A stretch of 7,568 nucleotides of DNA from CAZALT01 sp964485515 (GTDB taxonomy: Bacteria > Actinomycetota > Acidimicrobiia > Acidimicrobiales > Acidimicrobilacustridaceae). Position numbers and translations under genes: made by a program. Positions 1 to 5,492 of the stretch are shown one piece after another. The notes below the pieces were generated by a model, which was not told where the DNA came from, did no database searches, and was given only the letters and a program-made list of their open reading frames with translations. Position 1 is the stretch's first letter. Each line of letters begins with the position of its first letter. The stretch is from contig CAZALT010000173.1 in the NCBI GenBank assembly GCA_964485515.1, positions 1 to 7,568 on the forward strand, in the 5' to 3' direction.

Positions 1-114
1 CTCGAGCAGCTCCTCGGGGGTGGGCAGGAGCACGACGTCGACGTCGTGTCCGGCTTCGCGAAGCAGGTCGAGACCACCTTCGGCGATCTTCTCGGTGACA
101 AGGATCCGGGCCAT
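1..114 (-). CDS. serA: D-3-phosphoglycerate dehydrogenase, N-terminal fragment (runs off the window)
   Basis: This is the first 38 codons of a gene that continues past the left edge. The translation begins MARILVTEKIAEGGLDLLRE and goes on with a GHDVDVV stretch. That matches the opening beta-alpha-beta of SerA-type D-2-hydroxyacid dehydrogenases (family knowledge). SerA oxidises 3-phosphoglycerate to 3-phosphohydroxypyruvate with NAD+ in the cytoplasm, the first step of serine synthesis; SerC, encoded at 4264-5400, carries out the next step. The ATG at 112-114 is preceded on the minus strand by GAGAGGATGAGCGC, giving a purine-rich ribosome binding site about 7 bases upstream. The nucleotide-binding, catalytic and any ACT/ASB domains lie outside the window, so another 2-hydroxyacid dehydrogenase cannot be fully excluded. 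The presence of serC nearby favours SerA. Confidence 0.82.
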   Translation of the reverse strand, partial: MARILVTEKIAEGGLDLLREAGHDVDVVLLPTPEELLE

Positions 115-165
115 GCGCTCATCCTCTCGCCTGGACGCGACCCTTGCCAATGCAGCGGGCGGACA

Positions 166-191
166 CCGCGTGGGCGCCGGGCCCATCGCGG
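166..191 (-). terminator. Hairpin between the DUF2007-like gene and serA, possible terminator
   Basis: Read on the minus strand, CCGCG-A-TGGGC pairs with GCCCA-CGCGG around the five-base loop CCGGC. This makes a ten-base-pair GC-rich stem with a single bulged A. It begins seven bases after the TGA of the upstream gene and ends about 50 bases before the serA start. No T-run follows, so it is not a classical intrinsic terminator. High-GC actinobacteria often have tail-less terminators, so partial termination or an mRNA-processing structure are both possible. Confidence 0.4.
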
Positions 192-197
192 AGGCGA

Positions 198-647
198 TCA
201 GCCGCCCGAGAGCTTGAAGGTCAGCAGGAACGCCGCGAGCGGGAGGAGGATGAAGGCGGCGAGGATGATCGGGATCAGGAACTTGAGCGGCGGGGCGTCG
301 CTCCTGACCTTCTGCGTGTGGGCGACCTGGACGTCGCGTTCGTCGAGCAGGCCGAGGAGCTCCAACGCCCGAGCTCGATCGTCGCTCACGACGTACACGC
401 CGAACGGGTCGACGACCGGCTCCGGTGGAGCGGGGCGGCCGGCGAGGGGCGCGACCGCGGGGTCGGGGTCGGAGGACGCGACGAAGTCACCGGTGCCGCC
501 CGACGAGCCCCCGACGGGGTGAGGACCACCGTCACCCAAGCGGTCGTCGCGGACGCTGGCACCGATGCCTCGGGCCACGAGATCTTTCGCCGTCGCGGCC
601 GCCTGCCGCTCAGACCGATAGCCGACTACTCGAACGAGATCGTCCAC
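198..647 (-). CDS. DUF2007-like small protein with C-terminal membrane anchor
   Basis: A 149-residue protein starting at GTG (645-647). Residues 3-36 (LVRVVGYRSERQAAATAKDL, then GIGASVRDD) and residues around 83-104 (FGVYVVSDDRARALELL) resemble the two halves of the DUF2007 'putative prokaryotic signal transducing protein' fold, in which a short ferredoxin-like domain handles paired segments of this kind. Between the halves lies a Gly/Pro/Asp-rich linker, about residues 38-82. From about residue 123 to 144 there is one strongly hydrophobic segment, followed by KLSGG, suggesting a single C-terminal transmembrane helix with the soluble part probably in the cytoplasm. GGAGGTG (minus strand, 653-659) abuts the stop codon of the upstream peptidase gene and lies five bases before the GTG, so the two are almost certainly co-transcribed and perhaps translationally coupled. 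The molecular function is unknown; the DUF2007 match is from memory of the family pattern. Confidence 0.8.
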   Translation of the reverse strand: MDDLVRVVGYRSERQAAATAKDLVARGIGASVRDDRLGDGGPHPVGGSSGGTGDFVASSDPDPAVAPLAGRPAPPEPVVDPFGVYVVSDDRARALELLGLLDERDVQVAHTQKVRSDAPPLKFLIPIILAAFILLPLAAFLLTFKLSGG

Positions 648-652
648 GGGCG

Positions 653-659
653 CACCTCC
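653..659 (-). promoter_or_regulatory. Strong Shine-Dalgarno abutting the upstream stop codon
   Basis: The minus strand reads TAG immediately followed by GGAGGTG, then CGCCC and the GTG start. This is the only near-perfect Shine-Dalgarno sequence in the window, and it fixes the unusual GTG start of the DUF2007-like gene. Ribosomes finishing the peptidase gene would terminate directly on it, consistent with translational coupling. Confidence 0.75.
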
Positions 660-2828
660 CTAGAGGTTCTCGATCAGCACCGGGGTGATGTCCCCCGCCA
701 CCTCGAACCCGAAGATCCTGCCATAGAAGCTGAGCTCGGCCTCGAACGCTCGGGTGATGTTCTCCGCCTTGCGGAACCCGTGCTGCTCCCCCTCGAAAGC
801 CACGTAGGCGAAGGGGACGCCCTTGCGGTCGAGGGCTCGTACCATCGCCTCGGCCTGGGCCGGCGGAACCACGGCGTCGTCAAGGCCCTGCAGCACGATG
901 AGGGGAGCCGAGAGCTGATCGGTGTGATGGATCGGCGACCGAGCCACGTAGGTGTCGGCCTGAGCCGGCCACGGACCGATGAGGCGATCGAGGTAGCGGG
1001 ACTCGAACTTGTGGGTGTCCCGGGCGAGCCCCTCCAGATCGGCGACGCCGTACAGGCTCGCCCCGGCCCGGAACAGGTCGTGGAAGGTGAGCGCGCACAA
1101 GGTGGTGAACCCGCCCGCGCTCCCGCCCCGGATGGCGAGGCGCTCGGGATCCACGTCGCCGCGCGTCACGAGGTGGGTCGCGGCGGCGATGCAGTCGTCG
1201 ACGTCGTAGATGCCCCACTTGTCGTCGAGGGCGTGGCGGTACCGACGGCCGTAGCCCGTGCTCCCCCGGTAGTTGACGTCCACGACGGCGAAGCCACGCG
1301 TCGTCCAGAACTGGGTGGGGATGTGGAGCACCGAGCGCGCCCCCGAGGTCGGTCCGCCGTGGCTCATCACGATCAGCGGGGGACGCTCATCGTCGTCAGA
1401 CGCCTGCGCACGGTCGCTGCGAGGCGGGTAGTACATCGCGTGAGCGACGCCGCCGTCGGTCGTCGGGAAGCTGATGGGTTCGGGGACCGAGACCCACGAG
1501 ATCCCGATGCCCGCTCCCGACGGAGTGCCCGACGGAGTGCCCGACGGGGCGCCCAAAACGGTGGGCGCGGTGGACGCGCTGACCCTCGTAGCGGTCGCCT
1601 GGTGCGCGTCGGCGAGATCGAGCACCCACACCGCGGTCGACTGGTCGAAGGTGCCACCCAGCACGGCCGCGCCCGACCCGTAGGCCACGACGGCATCGAC
1701 CGAGGTGAACGGCAAGGCAGGCCAGGTCCACGTTCCGGCCTCGGGATCGATGAGCCCGAGGCGATCGGCGCCGTCACGGGCTACGGCGCACAGGATGCGA
1801 CCGTCGTCGAGCTCGACGTATCGGCGCTGACCGAACACCCAGGCAGGCCGGGCGATCTCGCCCTCCACCGGAGCCACCGCCGAGACCGGCACCGCCTCAC
1901 CCGATCCTGATCGTGATCCTGATCCTGATCCTGATCCTGATCCTGATCCCGATCCCGTTCCCGATGCCGCCACGTCCTCTGCGGACACGCGGTACAGGTT
2001 CCACCAGTCGGTCCGATCCGACACGAACACGAGCGACCCATCGGCGAGCCACGACGGTTCGCCGATCGCCTCGTCCCGACCGCCCGCGACGCGGCGGGCC
2101 CCACCGATCGAGATCCCTGTGGGCCCGTCCACCAGGTCGGCGACCCACAGCTCGGTGCCGTCCCAGGGCATGTCGGGATGGTTCCACTGCACCCAGCAGA
2201 GACGACGCCCGTCGGGGCTGGGCCGGGGAGAGGACACGAAGTCGGGCCCGGTGACGAGCACGACCGGTTCGACCGGTTCGACCTGTTCGTGCGAGCTGAC
2301 CGCGACGATCTCGTTGACCGCTTCGTGGCCGCCCGAACGATGCGATTCTCGGACGACCACGATCCACCGCCCGTCCGCCGTCACCCGCCCGTCGGCGAAC
2401 CGCGACGACACCCCTTCGGGGTCCTGCGCGGTGAGGGGCCGGGGGTGATCGGACACGATCCGGTAGATGCGACCGTCGGACCAGTTCGTGAAGAAGACGA
2501 AGTCGCCGTCGAGCCACCACGATCCACCGCCGTACTCGTGCACGCCGTTGCGCGCCGAGAAGTCCGGGTCGACCAGAAGGTCGATGTCGCCGATGCCCGG
2601 CCGGTGGTGCACGATCACGACCCGGCCGCCCTCGGCGGGCCTGCTCGGCGACCAGTAGAGCCCGCCATCGCCCACCCACAGGTCGCTGATGGAGCCCGAC
2701 TGCGCCGCGACGGCGGCGGCCGTCAGCGGCGACGGCCACGAGCCGTACGGCAGGCGAGCGACCGGCGCGGACCCGTCGTGAGCAGCTGCGGACTGGGGGA
2801 CGATGAAGGGCGGGGGGACCTCGGCCAT
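660..2828 (-). CDS. S9 prolyl oligopeptidase-family serine peptidase (acylaminoacyl-/dipeptidyl-peptidase like)
   Basis: A 722-residue protein. Residues about 26-450 form a WD/beta-propeller-type domain with repeated DG-W and VSDRTDWWNLYRV motifs. The rest is an alpha/beta-hydrolase domain: HGGPTSG oxyanion region from H490, VNYRGSTGYG after it, nucleophile S570 in GGSAGGF, D650 in GLDDAVVPP and H683 in EGEQHGF. Order and spacing of Ser, Asp and His fit S9C-type peptidases, so the enzyme should be active on short peptides or N-blocked peptides. No signal peptide is evident, so it is probably cytoplasmic. It is somewhat longer than many relatives, partly because of low-complexity insertions at residues 290-309 (Gly-Ser) and about 426-437 (PSGTPSG). 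The first ~25 residues precede the conserved LPYGSWPSPLTA motif and lack a good ribosome binding site, so the true start could be slightly downstream. It follows a 206-base repeat region and is coupled to the DUF2007-like gene. Substrate is not predictable. Confidence 0.93.
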   Translation of the reverse strand: MAEVPPPFIVPQSAAAHDGSAPVARLPYGSWPSPLTAAAVAAQSGSISDLWVGDGGLYWSPSRPAEGGRVVIVHHRPGIGDIDLLVDPDFSARNGVHEYGGGSWWLDGDFVFFTNWSDGRIYRIVSDHPRPLTAQDPEGVSSRFADGRVTADGRWIVVVRESHRSGGHEAVNEIVAVSSHEQVEPVEPVVLVTGPDFVSSPRPSPDGRRLCWVQWNHPDMPWDGTELWVADLVDGPTGISIGGARRVAGGRDEAIGEPSWLADGSLVFVSDRTDWWNLYRVSAEDVAASGTGSGSGSGSGSGSGSRSGSGEAVPVSAVAPVEGEIARPAWVFGQRRYVELDDGRILCAVARDGADRLGLIDPEAGTWTWPALPFTSVDAVVAYGSGAAVLGGTFDQSTAVWVLDLADAHQATATRVSASTAPTVLGAPSGTPSGTPSGAGIGISWVSVPEPISFPTTDGGVAHAMYYPPRSDRAQASDDDERPPLIVMSHGGPTSGARSVLHIPTQFWTTRGFAVVDVNYRGSTGYGRRYRHALDDKWGIYDVDDCIAAATHLVTRGDVDPERLAIRGGSAGGFTTLCALTFHDLFRAGASLYGVADLEGLARDTHKFESRYLDRLIGPWPAQADTYVARSPIHHTDQLSAPLIVLQGLDDAVVPPAQAEAMVRALDRKGVPFAYVAFEGEQHGFRKAENITRAFEAELSFYGRIFGFEVAGDITPVLIENL
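1516..1551 (-). repeat. Three 12-base tandem repeats coding for a SGTP-type linker
   Basis: On the plus strand CCCGACGGAGTG occurs twice in succession (1516-1527, 1528-1539), then as CCCGACGGGGCG (1540-1551). In the peptidase reading frame this gives GAPSGTPSGTPSG, a flexible loop near the junction between the propeller and the hydrolase domain. The unit length is a multiple of three, so gain or loss keeps the frame. Confidence 0.85.
1903..1962 (-). repeat. Ten-unit hexamer repeat coding for a Gly-Ser linker
   Basis: On the plus strand ten consecutive six-base units run from 1903: GATCCT, GATCGT, five more GATCCT, two GATCCC and one GTTCCC. Read in the peptidase frame they encode alternating Gly and Ser with one Thr and one Arg substitution, at about residues 290-309 inside the beta-propeller, just after the WWNLYRV strand. 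Nine of the units carry GATC, so there is a GATC site every six bases across 1903-1954. Nearly identical units suggest recent slippage expansion. Confidence 0.9.
2262..2288 (-). repeat. Three 9-base tandem repeats coding for VEPVEPV
   Basis: GACCGGTTC occurs twice in succession on the plus strand (2262-2270, 2271-2279), followed by GACCTGTTC (2280-2288). In the peptidase frame it gives QVEPVEPVV, a short insertion in a propeller loop. It is the third in-frame tandem repeat in this gene. Confidence 0.75.
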
Positions 2829-2841
2829 GGGCCGGGAACCT

Positions 2842-2989
2842 ACTCGCCGCGACCCGCCGCGACCCGGCTCCTCGACTCTGCGACCCGGCCCGACTCGCCG
2901 CGACCCGGCTCCTCGGCTCCTCGACCCGGCCCGACTCGCCGCGACCCGACTCCTCGACTCTGCGACCCGGCTATGCGCGACTCGACCCG
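2842..2989. repeat. Tandem repeat array with CGACCCG every 20-21 bases, upstream of the peptidase gene
   Basis: The gap between the aminotransferase stop and the peptidase start (2829-3034, 206 bases) is dominated by this array. The heptamer CGACCCG begins at 2850, 2860, 2881, 2901, 2922, 2942, 2963 and 2983, so steps are 10, 21, 20, 21, 20, 21 and 20 bases. The higher-order unit is about 41 bases and starts with ACTCGCCGCGACCCG at 2842, 2893 and 2934; the spaces are filled by related CGACTC and GGCTCCTCG variants. As RNA from the minus strand it would form a G-rich leader with CGGGTCG and GAGGAGCC repeats. It may be an operator or iteron-like array, a structured leader, or a slippage minisatellite without function. 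Positions 2990-3034 show no clear promoter or terminator. Confidence 0.85.
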
Positions 2990-3034
2990 GCTCCGAGCGA
3001 CCGACCGACGAGCGGACCGGTGGTCTCGACGCGC

Positions 3035-4240
3035 CTACTCGGCGCGGGCGAGGAGCTCGCCGATGCGCGACACGCCTTCGACGAGCTCGTCGTCACCGAG
3101 CGCGAACGACAGGCGGGCGTAGCCCGGCGACCCGAACGCCTCACCCGGGACGATGGCGACCTTCGCCTGGTCGAGGACGATCGACGCCAGCTCGAGGGTG
3201 TCGTTGGCCGTGACCCCGTCGATCGACCGCCCGAGCAGCTCCTTGAAGGACGGATAGGCGTAGAACGCGCCCTCGGGCTGCAGGCAGCTGACCCCGGGGA
3301 TCTCGTTGAGCATGCGATGCATGGTCGCTCCCCGTCGGGCGAACGCGGCGCGCATCACGTCGACCGCGTCGAGGCTCCCCGACACCGCGGCGAGCGCGGC
3401 GTGCTGCGAGACGTTGGCGACGTTGGAGGTGACGTGGCTCTGGAAGTTGGTCGTGGCCTTGATGAGGTCGTTGGGCCCGATCATCCAGCCGACGCGCCAC
3501 CCGGTCATGGCGTAGGTCTTGGCCACACCGTTGAGCACGACCACGCGGTCGGCGAGCTCGGGCACGACCGTGGCGATCGAGCTGAAGGTGTGCTCGCCGT
3601 AGGTGAGGTGCTCGTAGATCTCGTCGGTGACGACCCAGATGCCCTTCTCGGCGGCCCATTCGCCGATGGCCCGCACCTGGTCCTCGGGGTAGACCGCGCC
3701 GGTGGGGTTCGACGGCGACACGAAGAGGAGGATCTTCGTCTTCGGGGTCCACGCCGCCTCGAGCTGGTCGACCGTGACCCGGAAGCCGGTGGACTCGTCG
3801 GTGGGGAGCACGACGCTGGTGGCGCCCGCCAGCGCGATGGGCTCGGGGTAGGTGGTCCAGTACGGGGCGGGCAGCAGGACCTCGTCGCCCGGGTCGAGCA
3901 GAGCCGTGAAGGTGTTGTACACGGCGTGCTTCCCGCCGTTGGTGACGAGAACCTGGCTGGGAGAGACCTCGTAGCCCGAGTCGCGGAGCGTCTTGACCGC
4001 GATGGCCTCCTTGAGCTCGGGGAGACCGCCCGCGGGCGTGTAGCGGTGGTTCTTCGGGTCGTAGCAGGCAGCCGCGGCGGCCTCGACGATGTGCTCGGGC
4101 GTGGGGAAGTCGGGCTCGCCGGCTCCGAAGCCGATCACCGGCTCCCCCGCGGCCTTCAGAGCCTTGGCCTTGGCATCGACGGCAAGCGTGGCGGATTCGG
4201 CGATCGCGCCCACGCGCAAAGAGATTCGCTTGTCAGTCAT
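3035..4240 (-). CDS. Class I PLP-dependent aminotransferase, aspartate aminotransferase type
   Basis: A 401-residue protein of standard length for the bacterial I-gamma aspartate aminotransferases. It begins MTDKRISLRVGAIAESATLA and shows VIGFGAGEPDFPTPEHI, which binds the substrate carboxylate. PLP-site residues are visible: N in SPSNPTGAVYP, D206 and Y209 in TDEIYEHLTYG, the Schiff-base lysine K241 in LNGVAKTYAMTGWRVGW, and a late arginine in GYARLSFALGD. The expected reaction is aspartate + 2-oxoglutarate to oxaloacetate + glutamate in the cytoplasm; related members also act on aromatic substrates or prephenate, so specificity is not certain. The ATG at 4238-4240 matches the family N-terminus; an upstream in-frame GTG at 4282 would overlap serC and is unlikely. 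No Shine-Dalgarno is visible. It diverges from serC with 23 bases between the start codons. Confidence 0.93.
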   Translation of the reverse strand: MTDKRISLRVGAIAESATLAVDAKAKALKAAGEPVIGFGAGEPDFPTPEHIVEAAAAACYDPKNHRYTPAGGLPELKEAIAVKTLRDSGYEVSPSQVLVTNGGKHAVYNTFTALLDPGDEVLLPAPYWTTYPEPIALAGATSVVLPTDESTGFRVTVDQLEAAWTPKTKILLFVSPSNPTGAVYPEDQVRAIGEWAAEKGIWVVTDEIYEHLTYGEHTFSSIATVVPELADRVVVLNGVAKTYAMTGWRVGWMIGPNDLIKATTNFQSHVTSNVANVSQHAALAAVSGSLDAVDVMRAAFARRGATMHRMLNEIPGVSCLQPEGAFYAYPSFKELLGRSIDGVTANDTLELASIVLDQAKVAIVPGEAFGSPGYARLSFALGDDELVEGVSRIGELLARAE

Positions 4241-4263
4241 GGTGCCCGCGATAGTGGCATGCG
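4230..4263. promoter_or_regulatory. Compact divergent control region between the aminotransferase and serC
   Basis: Only 23 bases (4241-4263) separate the two start codons, and neither start has a Shine-Dalgarno. On the plus strand TTGTCA (4230-4235, inside the aminotransferase gene) resembles a -35 box and GATAGT (4250-4255) a -10 box, although the 14-base spacing is short. The GATA core at 4250-4253 puts a TA pair about 12 bases from both start codons, on opposite strands. That placement would suit two leaderless transcripts. This is inference from position and weak motif matches. Confidence 0.35.
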
Positions 4264-5400
4264 ATGAGCGCCGCGACCCCACAAATCAGGATCCCGACCG
4301 AACTTCTGCCCGCCGACGGCCGGTTCGGCTGCGGTCCTTCGAAGGTGCGGCCCGAATCGGTCGACGCCCTCGAAGCCGTGCGGAACACCTACCTGGGCAC
4401 CAGCCACCGCCAGGGCACCGTGCGCTTCGTGGTGAGCCAGCTGCGCAACGGCCTCGCCGAGATGTTCGCGCTCCCCGACGGCTACGAGATCATCCTCGGC
4501 AACGGGGGCACCACCGCGTTCTGGGACGCCGCCACGTTCGGCCTCATCGACGACAAGAGCCAGCACCTCAGCTTCGGCGAGTTCTCGTCGAAGTTCGCCA
4601 AGGCAGCCAAGGACGCGCCCTGGCTCGCCGAGCCCGAGGTCATCACCTCCGAGACGGGCACCCACCCGGTTTCGGTGGCGTCGGCCGGTGTCGATGCCTA
4701 CGCGCTCACCCACAACGAGACGTCCACCGGTGTGGCCTTCACCCCGGCCCGCCCGGAGGGGACGACCGCCGAGGAGTCGCTCGTGCTGGTCGATGCCACG
4801 TCGGCGGCGGGTGGCCTGCGCTGGGACCCAGACCAGGTCGACGTCTACTACTTCGCCCCGCAGAAGTGCCTGGCCTCCGACGGCGGTCTGTGGCTCGCCG
4901 CCGTGTCGCCGGCGGCGATCGAGCGCATCGAGCGCATCGCGGCCAGCGACCGGTTCGTGCCGGCGTCGCTCGACCTGGGCATCGCCCTCGACAACAGCCG
5001 CAAGGACCAGACCTACAACACCCCCGCGCTGGCCACGATCTTGCTCGCCGTGCAGCAGGTGGAGTGGATCAACGGCAATGGTGGGCTGGAGTGGGCGGCG
5101 TCGCGGTGCGACGCGTCGGCCGATGCCATCTACAGCTGGGCCGAGGCGAGCAGCTTCGCCACCCCGTACGTCACGAACCCCGACGACCGCAGCCACGTGG
5201 TCGCCACCATCGACCTCGACGAGGGCATCGACGCGCTCACGGTGTCTGCTGTCCTGCGGGCCAACGGCATCGTCGACACCGAGTCCTACCGCAAGCTCGG
5301 ACGCAACCAGCTGCGCGTCGCGCTGTTCCCGGCCATCGAGCCCCAAGACGTCGTTGCTCTCACGACGTGCATCGACCACGTCGTCGCCGAGCTCGCCTGA
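4264..5400 (+). CDS. serC: Phosphoserine aminotransferase, actinobacterial type
   Basis: A 378-residue PLP enzyme that converts 3-phosphohydroxypyruvate and glutamate to O-phosphoserine and 2-oxoglutarate, the second step of serine synthesis after SerA. The N-terminal IPTELLPADGRFGCGPSKVR and LGTSHRQGTV are characteristic of the actinobacterial branch of SerC. Other motifs are LGNGGTTAFWDAA near the phosphate site, THNETSTG, D177 in VDATSAAGG (pairs with the pyridine nitrogen), and K201 in YFAPQKCLASDGGLW as the Schiff-base lysine. The C-terminal KLGRNQLRVALFPAIEPQDV is intact and the length is normal. The ATG at 4264 is the only sensible start. No ribosome binding site precedes it, which with the 23-base divergent gap suggests a leaderless message. 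A second in-frame TGA follows nine bases after the stop. Confidence 0.96.
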   Translation: MSAATPQIRIPTELLPADGRFGCGPSKVRPESVDALEAVRNTYLGTSHRQGTVRFVVSQLRNGLAEMFALPDGYEIILGNGGTTAFWDAATFGLIDDKSQHLSFGEFSSKFAKAAKDAPWLAEPEVITSETGTHPVSVASAGVDAYALTHNETSTGVAFTPARPEGTTAEESLVLVDATSAAGGLRWDPDQVDVYYFAPQKCLASDGGLWLAAVSPAAIERIERIAASDRFVPASLDLGIALDNSRKDQTYNTPALATILLAVQQVEWINGNGGLEWAASRCDASADAIYSWAEASSFATPYVTNPDDRSHVVATIDLDEGIDALTVSAVLRANGIVDTESYRKLGRNQLRVALFPAIEPQDVVALTTCIDHVVAELA

Positions 5401-5418
5401 GTCGCCTGAGTCGCCTCA
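5392..5418 (+). repeat. Nine-base direct repeat across the serC stop codon
   Basis: CTCGCCTGA (5392-5400), GTCGCCTGA (5401-5409) and GTCGCCTCA (5410-5418) follow one another. The first TGA ends serC and the second, in the same frame, is a backup stop. Probably a small slippage duplication. Confidence 0.75.
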
Positions 5419-5492
5419 TCACCCCAAATTGCGTTCGTTTCCGTCGATGAACGACGACGACGCACGCCAGAACGGGTGATCGGCCGCTCCGG
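5401..5492 (+). other. serC to membrane-protein intergenic region
   Basis: A 92-base gap. It contains the end of the nine-base repeat, then a locally AT-richer patch with TTGCGT (5429-5434), which could be a -35 box without a recognisable partner -10. A weak hairpin is possible with CGTTC (5432-5436) pairing GAACG (5449-5453). The nine-mer ACGCCAGAA at 5464-5472 recurs in the arm of the hairpin at 7334-7342. No T-tract follows, so neither a terminator nor a promoter is firmly supported. Confidence 0.35.

Noticed and set aside
144..1910. A 588-codon open frame on the plus strand opposite the S9 peptidase
   Set aside because: It lies antisense to a gene with an intact catalytic triad. Its translation is Arg/Gly/Asp-rich without any recognisable motif, as expected for the complement of high-GC codons.
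2842..2989. CRISPR array
   Set aside because: Units of about 41 or 20 bases are contiguous and degenerate, with no unique spacers, and no cas genes are present.
2850..2989. G-quadruplex in the G-rich minus strand of the array
   Set aside because: GGG runs occur mostly singly or in pairs separated by long mixed loops; I could not build a convincing four-run motif.
2178..3213. Plus-strand open frames crossing the CGACCCG array (Arg/Pro/Asp/Thr-rich repeats)
   Set aside because: The array is open in more than one plus-strand frame because it is GC-rich and repetitive. The frames start or end inside real minus-strand genes and have no ribosome binding site.
3020..4267. A 415-codon open frame on the plus strand opposite the aminotransferase
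   Set aside because: It mirrors the codon frame of a clear class I aminotransferase; composition is typical of a GC-bias shadow and there is no domain signature.
4241..4282. Upstream GTG start giving the aminotransferase 14 extra residues
   Set aside because: The extension overlaps the first codons of serC, has no family match, and MTDKRISLRV fits the usual N-terminus.
4237..5379. A 380-codon open frame on the minus strand opposite serC
   Set aside because: It is antisense to an intact serC, has no motif and would overlap the start of the aminotransferase gene.
4089..5479. Out-of-frame plus-strand open frames of 453 and 263 codons overlapping serC
   Set aside because: They are shifted-frame readings of serC, rich in Arg/Ser/Pro, without motifs.
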